Assembly (NCBI GenBank): GCA_028023455.1
Contig: JAQFVV010012508.1
Span: forward strand, 3,465,877-3,529,876
DNA length: 64,000 bases
DNA from: Epiperipatus broadwayi
Lineage: Eukaryota; Onychophora; Udeonychophora; Euonychophora; Peripatidae
Direction: 5' to 3'
A program made the position numbers and the translations under genes. Positions 1 through 13,911 of the stretch are shown piece after piece. Under the pieces are notes generated by a model. It made no database searches and was not told the origin of the DNA. It worked only from the letters and a program-made list of their open reading frames with translations. Every line of letters starts with the position of its first letter. Position 1 is the first letter of the stretch.

Positions 1-832
1 ATAATAGATATAAAAGTTCTGAACTATTATTAGCTTATATTGTATTAACATTATTTTTAAATAATACATGAAAAAAATTGAAAATATATATGTTGCAGTT
101 TCAAAATATAAATCATTGTTTTATATAAGGTATATAAACTATTGTTTTATGATATTCAGAAACAATAAAAATAAATGTAAATCATTCCATAATGTATTAC
201 ATAAAAAAAAAAGAAAATATAAAATTCAAAATGGAAATAGAAACAAACAATTATAGAAACTTTATAAATATTTATAAAAATATTTTAAATAATAAAATAA
301 ATATTAAAACTAGTATATGTAGAAAAAATACATTTTATAGATATTTAACTAATTGGATATCAGACATAAATAATATCCATAATAAAAAATATAATAAACA
401 GAGCTATAAAGTTATGTTCTAACAATCAGTTGTTAAAAAATGAAATAAGTATTAGTAAAAAAGAATTTACATTTAATAATTATCCATGGTACATTAAAAA
501 ATGCACACCTAAAAAAATATTTTAAAATGAAGAAATTAATAATAATAAAAAATCAAAAAGTTACAAGTAGTCAAATATAATTATTAAACAATGAATACAA
601 TCATAAAAAATAATAATACAAACATATAATATATATATAAGATTCAATATAATAAATAATTATTAAATGAAAAAATAAGGGTAGTCTATAGGTAATAATA
701 TGCAAAGACTGCTATGTAAACAAAAAATAACTAAATATATGGGAAATACAAAAAAACTGCTAACATAATTGCAACATTTAAATGACAAAAAAATTGTGCT
801 TATAAAATATAAAACAGATAACATTACTATTA

Positions 833-924
833 GTTCAGCATCAGTAGCCGAGTGGTTAGAACAGCTGCCTTTCAAGCAATTGTCACTGTTCACTTCCCTG
901 CCAATGCTTTGTCAGATGAAAAAA
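833..924 (+). mobile_element. Short tRNA-derived SINE, copy 1
   Basis: About 90 bp with a tRNA-like layout: A-box region (tagccgagtggttag), an anticodon-arm-like gctgcctttcaagca with TTC in the anticodon position, and a degenerate T-arm/B-box (tgttcacttccctg). It ends in atgctttgtcagatg plus an A-run. It is flanked by the perfect 13-bp direct repeat aacattactatta (820-832 and 925-937), a TSD typical of LINE-mobilised SINEs. It matches the copies at 18517 and 59652 in the D-arm, anticodon stem and 3' end. Confidence 0.75.
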
Positions 925-1659
925 AACATTACTATTACGCAATAAGAGTGATAAAGTTTGTAAAAAATTACAAAGAAGAAACCATTAAAAATCATTTATA
1001 TACAGATAAGTATGATTCTTGTTTTTAATATTGCTAGAGGAAATTATTTAAACAATGAATTAAAAAAGTGGGCTTTCTATAATATATATATATATAGCAA
1101 TTTAATATGTTTTGAAAATTTAACAATGAAAATATTTTAAATAAAGGTAATGATTACTTTATTTTGTTGTTTTATCATTAAAAATAAGATATAAATGATT
1201 TAATATTTTTTAAAAGTGTATATAAATAAGTTTAATAGAATTAATTCAATTCAATTCAATTTATTTACCGTACAAAACTATAGCATTAAGCCAATTACAG
1301 AATTGCATTATAATAACAATACAATAATATACATAAATAATATACATAAATGAGTAAAAATGATGAAAATAATATAATTATATGCCATACTTTTTTATAA
1401 GATAAGTAACAAATTTTTTAAAGTCTAAAGAAAAAATATTTTCATTAATAAAATCATGATTATAGGTATTAGGCAAACGAAACAAAGGTGAAAATTTTAA
1501 TATGTTAGAGCAACAAACCTTAATATAAAGTAAAGTAAATGTAGGTGTTTTATGTAAACAATTATTAAAAGTAATATTTGAAATTTTGTTAGTTAATATA
1601 ATTTTTTGATTCACAAGGTTATATAAAATTTTAAGATCTCTCATTTTTCTTCTAATGGA

Positions 1660-1702
1660 TAACAACAACAATAACAACAATAATAATAACAATAATAACA
1701 AA
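1660..1702 (+). repeat. AAC/AAT trinucleotide microsatellite
   Basis: Imperfect run of aac and aat triplets abutting the left side of a family B foldback. It may be the pre-insertion counterpart of the TAA tract on the far side of that element. Confidence 0.8.
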
Positions 1703-2415
<713 letters not shown>

Positions 2416-2814
2416 TTACATATTTATAATGTACACTAAATAAGATTATAAATGGTGGTGTTTATAAAAGTGGTGATAAGAATTTAATTTTAATGTGCTC
2501 ACCTTTACATACATGTAAAGAGGTCAAAACTTTAGAATTTTAATTTGAAAAACCTGTAAAAATTTAGAAACATTTGTCAAAAAGTAAAAAAAAAAAAAAT
2601 TACATTAAAATATAAAAATAATTAATTAAACACTACATAAATATAAATAATATTGAAGTACTATAACTTAACACATCCAATCTACAGAGATTTACAATCC
2701 TTTAAACAAATATTTGATAAAAAAAGAATTAATTTATACTGAATGCATTTGAAAAAATATAGCCATGCATCACAAAGTAACATTTAATTTAACTGATTGT
2801 ATAGATGTGTGGAG

Positions 2815-3030
2815 ATGATAATCTGGATCAACTGATGAGTGCTGGTTTAGCACAAAATACATATATTGGTGATTATTTATCTTTTCAACATATGTGTGTG
2901 ATCAGGTGGGTCAGCAATATAAGATGGCACTGAAAGTTGTGGGTCATGTGAACGTCTGAGTTCGAATCCCACAAATATTACCTATATAAGTTCAGGTGTT
3001 AAGCCTGTACAATGTATTGATTTAACAGTT
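2815..3030 (+). mobile_element. Family A hammerhead element, single copy
   Basis: Contains the family A ribozyme region (about 2825-2872): an atcaa/ttggt helix I, CTGATGA, the perfect helix II gtgct-ggttt-agcac, then AAAA in place of GAAA (a G12 mutation that should inactivate it), and a palindromic helix III. Downstream lies a tRNA-like segment with a B-box-like gagttcgaatccca. The same order occurs in the copies at 34.5, 36.0 and 59.0 kb. Confidence 0.7.
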
Positions 3031-3241
3031 AATTAATCTAAAGCTTATTTTGTATTACTTAATGATAATATATATGGTGGAGATTTTAATCAAATTCATT
3101 TTTTTTAAGTAAGTATGCTCTTAAATAACATTTAAATATGCAAATAAAATAATAAAATATTAGTAAATATTTAATACTATTTGATAATTTGAACTTAATT
3201 TGTATCATCTAGAGAAATTTACTCCATCCAACATAACAATG

Positions 3242-3420
3242 TAGTTTCTATTTAAACATCATTGCTACATTTAATGTTGTATTACAGTTTGAATGTAATT
3301 TTAGTGCTAACTAAAGCTTTCTTGTGTTATATTGTTTCTATTTAAACATCATTGCTACATTTAATGTTGTATTACAGTTTGAATGTAATTTAGTGATAAC
3401 TAAAGCTTTCTTTGTACTGA
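3242..3420 (+). repeat. 90-bp tandem duplication
   Basis: Two consecutive copies of a unit beginning gtttctatttaaacatc (at 3244 and 3334), nearly identical apart from a few substitutions and a 1-base gap. No coding sense. Confidence 0.85.
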
Positions 3421-3888
3421 CTTAATGATATTTAAATAGAAATTGCACTATTGTGTCTCGTGCAGTGTCAATTAGATTCCAGAAAGCTGATGACATCAAT
3501 TATAACAGAAACATGTTCAGCAGTGATTGGTTGATTTTTTCATTAAAAGTTGCCATTTAAAAAAAATCATAAATTTCTGTCATTGTTACAAATTAATGTT
3601 ATGTGTTTAGTTGGTTATTTATATACTTATTAGTTATTTAAAATCAGTTATTTATAAAATTTGGCTAAGAGTCTCTGCCTTGTATGTTAACATTAAGTCA
3701 ACAAAAAGGAGACTTTATTTAACACTAAAATTACATTCAAACCTTAATACTAGAAGTTTTATTATTCTTATGTCTTCTTTTAACATTTTTTGCATCTTTC
3801 TTCATATATTCATATATATTAATGCTTTTATGCTCTCTTTAATATTAAAGTTTTATATATATTAAACTCTTCAATGCTCTCCTGATAT

Positions 3889-4212
3889 TCACCTTGATGT
3901 AACTTTTATATATAACTACTCATTTATTTTTCTTACAATTTTGACTGTCCCGCAGACTTCATCAGAGCTACAACATTTAAGCATATAATATATAACCATT
4001 AATTTTATATACATATTTATATACATATTACACATTATTATTCATAATCATATTTAATTTTAATTATATACTATTACATCTTTTAATAAAAATAATGATT
4101 ATATGATTATATAGTATATGTTTAAATGTTGTAACTCGATGAAGACTGCAGGACAGTTGAAACTGTAAGGAAAATAAAGGAGTAATTATAGATAAAAGTT
4201 GCATTAAGGTAT
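3889..4212. mobile_element. Family C foldback element
   Basis: Inverted arms: the left carries gactgtcccgcagacttcatcagagc and the right its complement-like gatgaagactgcaggacag followed by ttgaaactgtaagg, separated by AT-rich spacer. The arms extend outwards through matching sequence (taactactcatttat against ataaaggagtaatta). The motif CTGAnGA-A-GACUG-loop-CAGUC-GAAAC is the hammerhead-like signature seen in PLE terminal repeats, with one extra A after the CUGANGA core. Confidence 0.65.
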
Positions 4213-6630
4213 AAATGAGGAGGGAATCCACTTGCTCTCATTAAGTCAGGGGACAAGGCTATAAATTGGCAGTTTTTTTGGAGATCAAACCAGACAACCA
4301 ACTAAATAATTGTCATAACTGAATGGTAGTATAGATATTGTTCTCATAATTGTAAAGCAATGAGATAAATTCATGTTAAAGTGGAAGTTGCTGAATAGTA
4401 AACCTACATGAAGCAAACTGTCCCAGTATAACTGTAAGGGTCATCATACCTGGATATGTGGAAAGCTGCTGCTTCAATTGTTGCAAGGCAACTAGATATT
4501 ATATCTAGCTGACAGGCAAAAGTATATCAGTTGTTAATGTAAATATATGTAAATACATTTTGCATATAAGTTTGAATAAATATTTAACCATACTTGTGTG
4601 AGTCCTTGCTTATTCTGAGTTTATGTAAACACAACAGATTTATCACAGTCACAAAACTTTTTTCCCTTCACAGCTGGAAGAAAGTTTTAAAGTGGCTAAT
4701 ATTGGTTCATTAGAAGAGTTTGATTCATGCTATCCAGAAAATTGGCCAATTTACATGAATTAAGAGCTTTTCTCTCTGAAAGCCAGTCAAATTAAAAAAC
4801 ATGAATGAAAATTAATGACATTCATAATGACATAGAATCAATACTCTTCATACACTAGCGCCACTCAGTGCAAGCCAGAGTAATCAATACATTCCTAATA
4901 ATTTGCATTGTGCAGATATATGAAATTTTGCATTCACATGCAATTCCTTCACTTTCATTTAAGCTTAATTTTAACAAAGACTGTCTCTACTGACAGTGTT
5001 CCTCTGTCCAAAACTTCTAATAATGCAGTGATATCACTTCAAATAGGAAAGTGAGAATTTTGCCACTAAACTCAAGAAGCTGACATTTAACTAAGAGTTC
5101 AGAAATTTCTTAAACAAAATACTAAGAGGTCATTACATTGGTGAAATGTGAGATCATGGACTCAGGATCAAATTATTAATAAATCCAAATGCTACCTAAT
5201 AGTCACAAGTCTTGCAAGCAATTCCAGCCGAATCAACAATGATTTAAACCAATTCCAACATTAAAACTGTCGATTGGAAAATTTAAATAAAAACTTTTTC
5301 AATCAGAACAAGCTTAAAGGACCTACTAATATAATACTGTGAGAGTTTCTTATAGATATGTCGAACCAAATAATGCATATAATGAATGTCCACATTGGTA
5401 CATAGTGTATACATTTTCTAAACATATCAGTTATTTAGAAGCGGCTTGATTTAAAAAGAAAATCATGTCACTCAAAAAGGACTGAAAGGGTGAGTAAAAT
5501 TCAAATAAAATCATAGCCTATATAAATAATGTGAGTGATCTTGATTCAGTCTCAAATCCAGAATTATTATTAATGATATGCCAATAACGATGGAACTGGA
5601 TACATAAGTCTACAGTATCCATTGTATAAAACAACAAGTGACCATTAATAGAAAAAGTAATCCCCACTGCATTATAACAGTAGAGTGATTACTGATTGCC
5701 ATGGTAATCAAAAACACTTTTGTGTCAAACAAAAGTTAATGTTACTGTGCCTACAAAAGCAAATCCTTTACTTCTTGTTATTTCAGCTGTTAAGCACAGT
5801 AATTTATTTGTCCATGAGTGTTTCAATCATTGGGGTTTACAGTGATGAGGGTGAACCCGTTCACAAATAAAAAAAAGTTCAAAAGGAATATATCCAGATA
5901 TGTTTGAAAATAAACTGGCTTTGAGCTCTAGGACAAACCTATAAGATATAAGATCTAATCAGAATGATCATGAAAATATATTCAAAAGTTCCAAAATTCT
6001 ATACTATATGCTTAAGAAAATCATAAAATGAATTTCAGCTGTTGTGATTTAAGACAAAAAAATTTTAGACAGTGATTGATCTAACAACAGACAAATAGCA
6101 ACACCATGGGCATTAAGATCAGTTAAGGTTGAACTATGGCCAGCAACTAGATTAAAGGACATCAAATCTGCTGATGAAGACACAACATCAACTGATAAAC
6201 ATGTCAAACCTAATGATAATAGAAGCGACCTGAAAAAGCTAGGAAGCAACAAAGATATTCACACATGTACCCCAATGATTACATTATTTGGTTCTGAAGT
6301 AGATTTTGTGAATTAACCACTAAGTAAAATTTAAAACATAATGATTGCATTTTTGATATAACTATTCATTATTTGAAAATATATATAAAAATTGTTATTA
6401 CAAAAATGTATAATATTACCTCATAAATATACAGAACCAAAATGAAAATAAACATTACATGACTCTAACTTATCCAGTTCTTTTCATAACAAATTCTATT
6501 TATTCTATTCCAGTCTGTCATTTATTGTTTTTTCATTTTTGCCTGTAATAACTAAAAATAATTCAATATTTAACTAATGAATTGGTATTAAACCACAAAA
6601 CATCACATTATCATCATTCCCAATATTTAC
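4213..6630. other. Unassigned region with possible decayed coding sequence
   Basis: A frame at 4671-4761 (+) reads LEESFKVANIGSLEEFDSCY-like, and 5685-5870 (+) ends VSIIGVYSDEGEPVHK before a stop. Both are interrupted and no conserved domain could be recognised. A small family B end fragment (tacactagcgccactcagtgcaagccagag) lies at about 4850-4890. Most likely the rest is an old, frame-broken transposon. Confidence 0.3.
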
Positions 6631-6640
6631 AAGCTGTTAT

Positions 6641-6905
6641 AACAGAGGCAAAACACTCTCCACAGTAGTGCCACCTAGGGCAAGCCAGAGTAATCAATAG
6701 ATACAAAAAGGTTTGTGCATAAAATCCCTATTTAGTGCTTCAGATTCAAAGCTCCTCAATGATGACAGCCACAAGCTGAAAACTAATCTGGAAATATTGG
6801 ATGCATCTCTACTAGATAGGAATTTTATGTATAAACCTTCTTGCACCAATTGATTATTCTGGCTTGCACCAGGTGGCACTATGTAGAGAGTGTTTGGTTT
6901 CTGTT
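6641..6905. mobile_element. Family B foldback, degraded
   Basis: Left end ggcaaaacactctccacag and right end gagagtgtttgg are inverted. The arms contain the diagnostic caagccagagtaatcaatag and its complement. The ribozyme-like core on the + strand is mutated (atgatga in place of CTGATGA). The short centre indicates loss of part of one arm. Confidence 0.65.
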
Positions 6906-7049
6906 CTAATGAATTGGTGTCAGATCTATATAATTTTGCAATCAAGTTGTTTTGGAGTCAAAACATTGTTATGCAATTTCAGGCTAATAACATGATAAAA
7001 TAAAAAAGAGATAAAAGTTGAAAGAGGCATTACATTAAAAAAATACAGG

Positions 7050-7155
7050 CTCTCTAAATCTAGATCTAAGCACTTCATTGATGAATCCCAAGAGCCCAAT
7101 ACTAGTCTGGAGATATGGATAAGACAGTACTGAATAGGAATTTAATATGCTAGCA
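7050..7155 (+). mobile_element. Family B fragment
   Basis: Degenerate copy of the ribozyme-like half: tctagatctaagcacttcattgatga, then cccaatactagtctggagatatgg. Recognisable only by alignment to better copies. Confidence 0.5.
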
Positions 7156-8316
7156 TTTAGCACATATGATTACCCAAACTTCCAATAGAATGGCAGAATT
7201 GACATAGAATATATAGCACTAAGATTAATAATATTTTAATTACTCATATATAATCTTGAAACAAAGCTGAAAAAACTACAAGCTTGTCTTAAAGTTTTAA
7301 ACATAACCTAGGAAGTATATCTATTGCTTTTAAAAATAATATTAAAAATCAATTTAAAGTTCTATATATAATTTATAGTATACCAAATAAACCACCAATA
7401 GAAGAATTCATTCAAAAGGTTACTTGTGTAGAAGATGTAAGAAGTTTGCCACCCATGTTTGTTTTAATTATTCATTTACAGGGCAAAAAAATCTTGCAAA
7501 CAATATGGATGTCAAGCTTTCATATTTAATATTATTTTTTTATTATGACCCGAAAAAAACAAAAGAAGATACATAAAACTACAAATGATTGTAATTCAAA
7601 AAAATTTAATATAAATAACAAATAAAAAAGCTGGTCAAAGAAAATATAGCAAGAGTATGTTACAAACATGGGCCCTTCATATCAGCAGGCAGAAATCCTT
7701 AATAACATGCATCATTACCACAAATGCATCTCCATCTTTATACAGTGCAACATAAATTTTTGCTAAATAGGAATCAATGTGTCATCTCGTAGTTCCCTGT
7801 GCTTTTTGTTTCTTCTGTCATTGGAAGAACCCAAATTTAATCATTTCCACAAAAAAACAAGTAAAGTAAAATCTCAAAAATAATATTGTGCTAAACGTAA
7901 TAAAATGTCACCAAATAATAACAACATAATATAAATATAAATATAAAAATAATAACAACAATATTTGCAACGTGTTTACGTTCATACGCTATTATATATG
8001 TAAAGAAAAATATTAATTATATGTTGTGAAATGGAATTTATAAGCCATATAGTAATATTTTTTAAAAGTAATAGTAACTTATAATTCATTTTCTTACTAT
8101 TGTTTAATTTTAACAAGTAACACATGTCCGCTAAAATATTTTTGAGAAAGTAAATATAAACAAATAATTGAAGCCCTGACAATGGATAACTAAGATAAAG
8201 ATGGGTGGTGAACTGCTGTCATACATCTTCCACTACCTTCAATTCAAGAAATCCAATTATAATTAGATTACAATTCAAAAATTAAAAGAATCACTCTTCT
8301 GGGATAAGGGTTGCTA
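7156..8316. other. No gene seen
   Basis: AT-rich sequence with homopolymer runs. No reading frame with coding character and no repeat that recurs elsewhere in the window. Confidence 0.6.
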
Positions 8317-8689
8317 TGATGTAATCGTCCGACCATAATTATTTTAACTTTGTTAATATATTGTTTGTAAAGTATCACTTTAGGTTTAGTAAACATATTA
8401 AAAAAATTAAAGATTTGAATTAATTAAACTGATTGTCGAAAATTGCTTTCGTTTATTAATTTTTTTAACGAAAAAATCTTTTATTTATATCGTATTCATA
8501 ATTTTTTAAAATTAACTTTAATTCAAATTTTTTAAATATAAAGTTCGTATTCATAATAATTTTTTAAAATTTAGCTGAATTCAAAAACCAATTTTTTTTT
8601 TAAAAAAACAAATCTTTACAAAAATAACTAATCTAAAGGTTTATAATAATCTGCAAAGTTAGAATAATTATGGCGGGACGATTACGTCA
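8317..8689. mobile_element. MITE-like element with 36-bp terminal inverted repeats
   Basis: Left terminus tgatgtaatcgtccgaccat and onward (8317-8352) is the inverted match, with about 4 mismatches, of the right terminus (8654-8689, ending gggacgattacgtca). The interior is AT-rich and non-coding. Length is about 373 bp. No target-site duplication could be defined with confidence, so the transposon superfamily is unknown. Confidence 0.65.
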
Positions 8690-8852
8690 CTGCTGTGCGA
8701 ATACCGAAAAATTAAAATGATCTTGAATAGATTTTATTAAAAAATGTTAATAGACAGATTATATCTGAAGTAACAAAGATCAAAGAAAATTAAAAATAAT
8801 ATCTACAAAAGTACTTATAATAAGATATGCTATATCAAATATATCCTTAAGA

Positions 8853-8974
8853 ATGGAAGATAAGGACAGATTAGATTTCGGATCATTGCCAAAACGCAGT
8901 GTCACCAAAACTGATAACATTTCAAAAGAAATTTTGCAAAAAATCAAAAAAGAATCGATTAAATTGGTGGTCAT
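8853..8974 (+). CDS. Possible short coding exon, unrecognised
   Basis: A frame opens MEDKDRLDFGSLPKRS and continues as a charged, helix-prone segment (residues about 17-40, rich in K, E and I) before turning into low-complexity YIYYYY sequence. The first 120 bases contain three CpGs and are clearly less AT-rich than the flanks, which suggests coding constraint. No good splice donor is visible: the best candidates near 8970 (ggtggtcatt) are weak. It lies just downstream of a MITE and could also be a chance frame or transposon debris. Function unknown. Confidence 0.2.
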
Positions 8975-9373
8975 TTTCTCTATTTATCTTTACTATTACT
9001 ATAGATTATTGTTTATTATTATTATAGGTTTATTGAAGAATCAAGAATTCTATAAAATATTGATATTTCAATAATCTTTTATATACCAAAGATTTTTTTT
9101 TTTTTGGTATATGGATATAATTGATTTCTCCAGTCATGTTGAAAAGTGAAAATTATTGATATATATAATTTATATCACATACAAATAATATTATGTTAAA
9201 ACATTTCAGTGAAAAAGAATTGCCAAAGAGACATTATTACTGATATATATTAAATATTAGATAAGAATAAGAAATAACAGAGCAAAGTATATATGTGATT
9301 TATTGTTTATAATTATATCTTTATTTAAGTTGTCTAAGTTAAATTGAGAAAAGCTATTGGAAAAGTCAGAACA

Positions 9374-9722
9374 TTTTATTATGCAATTTATCCACTACTT
9401 TGATCACTTTTTAGTAAAAACCTTTTATCGTAGCTATGTGCATACACAATCTTACATTTCAACTGTCCTGCAGTCTTCTTCAGAGCCAATTTTACTTAAA
9501 TTTACCTTTTTTTTTTACCTATGTGCATACACAAATTTATGTTTTGATTATCCTGCAGTCTTCTTCAGAACCAATTTTACTTTTAAATTAATTTAAAGTA
9601 AAATTGGCTCTGAAGAAGACTGCAGGACAGTCGAAACGTAAGATTGTGTATTATGCATATAGGTACAAAAAAGGTTTTTGCTAAAATGTGTTCAAAGTAG
9701 TGGATAAATTGCTTTTATATAA
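9374..9722. mobile_element. Family C complex foldback with three hammerhead-like units
   Basis: Two units in - orientation (motifs at about 9462-9492 and 9547-9575) and one in + orientation (about 9608-9640: ctctgaagaagactgcagg then acagtcgaaacgtaag). The outer flanks are also inverted (gcaatttatccactacttt against aaagtagtggataaattgc). The + unit keeps CTGAAGA, a perfect GACUG/CAGUC hairpin and GAAACGTA. Confidence 0.75.
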
Positions 9723-10009
9723 GATATTACACCAAAATAAAGCAAGTGGTGAATTTGGTAACATTTTATTATTTTTATGAGTAACTTTTCTAAAGAATTA
9801 GAAGCTATTATTAATATAGACCTTGATGAAACATATTGATTTCATTAATAACCATATATTAAATTATTTCTATCATCTAATATTAAATATTGAATGTCTT
9901 TAGAAAAATTCAATTTTACCTTCCCAAATAGATTCAAAAACTAGTAATAACATAAAGGTTAGTATATAACATGGAATCATGCTAGAAACACAAAGCAGGG
10001 AGTTATACA

Positions 10010-10985
10010 AGCACTATGGAACAGAGCAGTTGGAAAAAGAAAGATCTACAGACAACAAACTCTCATGAAAAATCATCCATCAGCTGTCAATAGGAAAACT
10101 TTAATTAGACAATAAAATAAATATCAAATGAAAAAAATGATTATTGATATCATAATGTATCCATACTTATCAGATATAGCAGACAAACTACAGAAAATCT
10201 GCAAATCAATATAACATCAATGCAGCCCTCCAAAGCTATATCATACTACAAGGATTTCTAATATCTACAAAGTATAATCTTGTAGTGCTGAAACAAAATC
10301 TGCATCAACGTGAATATAAAAGGGTGTGGAAGGCTGTATATTGCTGACTCCAGTCATTCCATTGAAATGTCATTGAAAAACCACAAACTGATAATTAGAA
10401 AAGGGAAAACAGATGTATCTAAAATAGCAGACTATGTATGTACCAATGAACATGTTTTGATTGGGAAAATATAAAAATATTGGCAAGAGAGGAAAAAGTA
10501 TCACAAATAAAATTCAAAGAAGATTCTCACATGGTTATGGCAATTAACTCCATATGTCAACCTATTATGATAACATATAATGTTTGAAAGCTAGTAATTA
10601 ACTGTACTCTTAAGGAAAAGTGAAGAAATCAAGAAGTCTATTACAGATAAGTATACAAAATTTCTACTGGCTGTTGCCTCTGCCAGAATAGCTTAATTGG
10701 TTAGAGCATTACTTTAAATTCAGTACTCACAAATCTAAAGGTCCAAATTTGATTCCCATGCTACTCACTACTATGACTGTTCAGGCCAGTCAATCTGAAA
10801 AAGAGATAATAATAATATCACTTGAAGTGTTGTGTTACATACTAACCTGTGCACTATTACTACCAGTTGAATGTGTTTGAAAAGTTTAAATAAAATTTGA
10901 ATTTTTCCGAAGATATTCACTACTTAATATTAGATGATGGATTACTATTAAAACGCCATCATTACAAACCTTCAGATTAGATTGG
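10010..10985 (+). pseudogene. Decayed Penelope-like element 3' part with terminal repeat
   Basis: Conceptual translation in shifting frames gives pieces parallel to the PLE at 53.1-53.7 kb: a stretch like YPYLSDIADKLQKIC near 10160-10205, then kpqtdn/TDVSKIADYVC-type residues and FDWENIK near 10390-10475, and further the SHMVMAI/QPIMITYNV part. These belong to the C-terminal half that includes the GIY-YIG nuclease. Many stops interrupt it. It is followed at about 10680-10985 by the same terminal repeat as the 53-kb element: tRNA-like sequence (gcttaattggttagagc), a mutated CTGAAAA core and the tail ending acaaaccttcag. Confidence 0.6.
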
Positions 10986-11204
10986 TTCATGTTGACAAAG
11001 TAGTAGACAGAACATCATATTATCAATCTATCTATTCAACTTGCATATCAAATATATAATAAGGAAAACTCATAAAAAAGGTAACATATAAAACCAGAGT
11101 TGGTGGGGAAAAGCACTGATAGATAATATCGGTAGTAAAACATTTGTATGTTGATGACCATGGTTATAAAAAAAATCAAAACAACCAAAATATATAGATA
11201 CTGC

Positions 11205-11445
11205 ACTGATTTCGGATCTGTATGATTATACAGACAAATTAATTTGTATTGAAAACATTCATTGCATTTTCAGTTTGAACTCATTGCTTTATAGTTGACT
11301 AAATAGGTAAAAGGGGTAGGTTCTGGAAGGATGCATTAGATCCAAAGGTCTAGTTGCACTGCTCTCAGATTCAGTCCTTCTCACTGATGATGTCCATAAG
11401 CTAGAAACTAGAATAGAGATATTGGATGAGTTAGCTATGGAAAAA
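11205..11445 (+). mobile_element. Family B copy with upstream extension
   Basis: A segment ending gttgactaaataggtaaaag precedes the B core, exactly as in the copy at 38.0-38.1 kb, so the longer family member includes this leader. The core ctcactgatgatgtccataagctagaaactag retains CTGATGA and GAAAC, but GTC is lost. Confidence 0.6.
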
Positions 11446-11834
11446 GAATTTAATTGCATAAATTTATAGTTGAAAAAAAAAACAAAAACAGAAAATCTCA
11501 AATATCCACTAAAAAAAAACAAAGAACAATGTGGACAGACGGGTTTCTGACTAAAAAATGAAAAAAGAAAATTAACAACAGGATCAACTGATTACAAAAA
11601 TAATAATAAAGACACAGAATTGATTAAAATGTATTTTGCATATTTATATCACCCATTAGCAACAACAAATCCAATAGAGAAGAGATTCATTTCAGGCTAA
11701 CAACAGAACATTGCAATAAATAACCTTAGAAATATACATTTAAATGTTGGAGCTTATTTTAAAAATAAATATCTGAATTGTTCAAGATATGATGTAGGAG
11801 GGAATGTTTAACATTATATAAGATCTATAAAAAC

Positions 11835-12065
11835 AGGCAAAACTCTCCATACAGTATTGTCAGTCAGTGCAAGCCAGAGTACTTACTGGATGCCAGAAGG
11901 CTTGTGCATAAAAATCACCATCTAGTGTCTACTCATCCAATATCCCCCGACTAGTTTCTGGCTTGTGGTCTTCATCAGTGAGGAGCCTTAGATCTGAGAG
12001 CACTGCACCTATATCTTAGGATCTAATAACAGTTATAAGAAAGCACAAGAAATGGTGATTATTAT
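11835..12065 (-). mobile_element. Family B copy, one arm
   Basis: Reads aacaggcaaaactctccata at the left and contains the reverse-oriented motif (about 11945-11990). On the - strand this is CTGATGA, a hairpin, GAAACTAGTC, with cctca/gggg helix I potential. The second arm is missing: after the taggatct centre it jumps to the terminal tataagaaagcacaagaaatgg sequence. Confidence 0.6.
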
Positions 12066-13911
12066 AAAACATATTCAAAGTTTTGGAAAATGGATGCTTG
12101 GCAGGTTAGAAATCATTCTTGAAACACAAATGACAAAACTGGAATTTGTTTTATTTGGTTTGCATCATGAGATAAACTAGTTCGCCAAAAATGTTTGGAA
12201 AGATTGATGATGTAAGAAGAGAATAACGAGTAATAAATAGAATGTACAGTACTTCATTACCACAATAATGAATGTGTTTTTAAATAGCTTTTGAAAACAA
12301 TTGATATATTATTGTGTAGGAATATTATATGTATAACTTCCAGGAGTTAATATCAAGTTAATTGCATCAAACAATAATAGATCTAATTATAATATTCATT
12401 ATTCATTTACTATGACTTATAAAAGCAATTAGTAATTTAATTGTGACATGTGAAATGAATTACAATTACAAATTATAATTGTTGTTGCATATAACAATGC
12501 AGTTATTATTAATTTTATAAGATTTATCTTAATATATATGTGTGTTAAATTCTCAGAAGATGGTAGAATAATTAGCAACAGAGGAGTATGACCCATTGAT
12601 AACCTTTTATCATAAGATTAACATTATCTAACATCATTTTTAACAATTTAAATTGACCTTTAATATATATATATAACTCTACAGACATTTGGTGTCATCC
12701 GTGTCTTCTGATTGTTGATGGTAAATTTTATAAACTGTGTCCTTGATTTGTCATAATTTTTATGAAGCCTTTATTATTAAGGTTAAAGGATGCTAAGTTT
12801 CTGAATTTTGCACCAGGAATCCGTGAATTTGAGTTGAAAGTCGTCAGTTAAACATAAAATTTTTTAATAATTTTTAGGATTTAATTTGAACAATAAGTGT
12901 GTGCTACTTTAATATAAATCGCTGTGACTTTTTGATTTATTCTAACATCTTGAAAAGGTTCATTTTGAACGAAAATCGATTCGATGTAATAAATTAAATA
13001 TTTATTAATGTAGTTGTCTATAATATTTGTTTATATTTTTATTAAAATATATATATTAAAATAAAGATTTTCATGAATAGAACTGGGGACTAGTCTGTAT
13101 TATTCCTCTGTATCAGGAGTTCCCAACCTGGGATACCTGTACCCCCAGGGAGTAGTGGAAAGCTTGTCCAGGGAGTGTGGTAATTAGCAGATAAATTAGT
13201 ATATTATGTTATTAATATATTATATGTAAAAATTTTAATATTTGCGTTAATATTAGAAGTACACACACTCTTATATAATTCGGAAAGCAAAACTATATAT
13301 AAATCAAATCAAACCCAATCAATAAATGATAAAATTTGTTGATTCTTCTAACGTTTTCGAAGGTATAACCTTCATTTTCAAGAAGTACAAAAATATCCCC
13401 ATTTTCCGAGGTGAAAATATGCAAAATAGTCAAAATAGTTATGTTATCAACATTTCCAGATTAGTCCATGTAGATACTATCAGTCACACCAGTAACATTT
13501 TAGGTCTCGTTTTGGACATGGATATAGTGAAGTTGTATAAACATTTTCCTTCTAAAAGATCTGATAACTCAAAATGCTTGATTAAGATTCAAGGCAGCCA
13601 GTAAAATTGCCAGATCAATGCTCCTTCAGGATTCACCTCCATAGCATCTGCACCTCCTGCATATGTGAGTGGTGTACTGCATAGTACACTCAACTGTTTA
13701 TTTCTTATTATAATGTACTTGGGATATTGAATAAATTATTAAAAGCCAAAAGAAAGCCGGATCTATCTTTCTGTTGTACGGTGATAGTGGTAGTGTTTAG
13801 TTTTGATAATTAATTAAATATGATAGCACTTTCATGCATAATCTTCAAAATATATCTAACTTGTCTCTTTTGAATTACCTTTGTTTGCTTTGACCACTTC
13901 TTAACAAGATA
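12066..13911. other. No assigned gene; one unidentified ORF
   Basis: Mostly AT-rich. A 92-codon frame at 13326-13604 (MIKFVDSSNVFEG...) has no recognisable domain. At about 13113-13175 a caggagttcccaacctggg motif resembles the termini of some hAT transposons, but no matching opposite end was found. Confidence 0.4.

Noticed and set aside
13113-13175. hAT-like terminus (caggagttcccaacc)
   Set aside because: No matching inverted end, TSD or transposase found nearby; kept only as a note.
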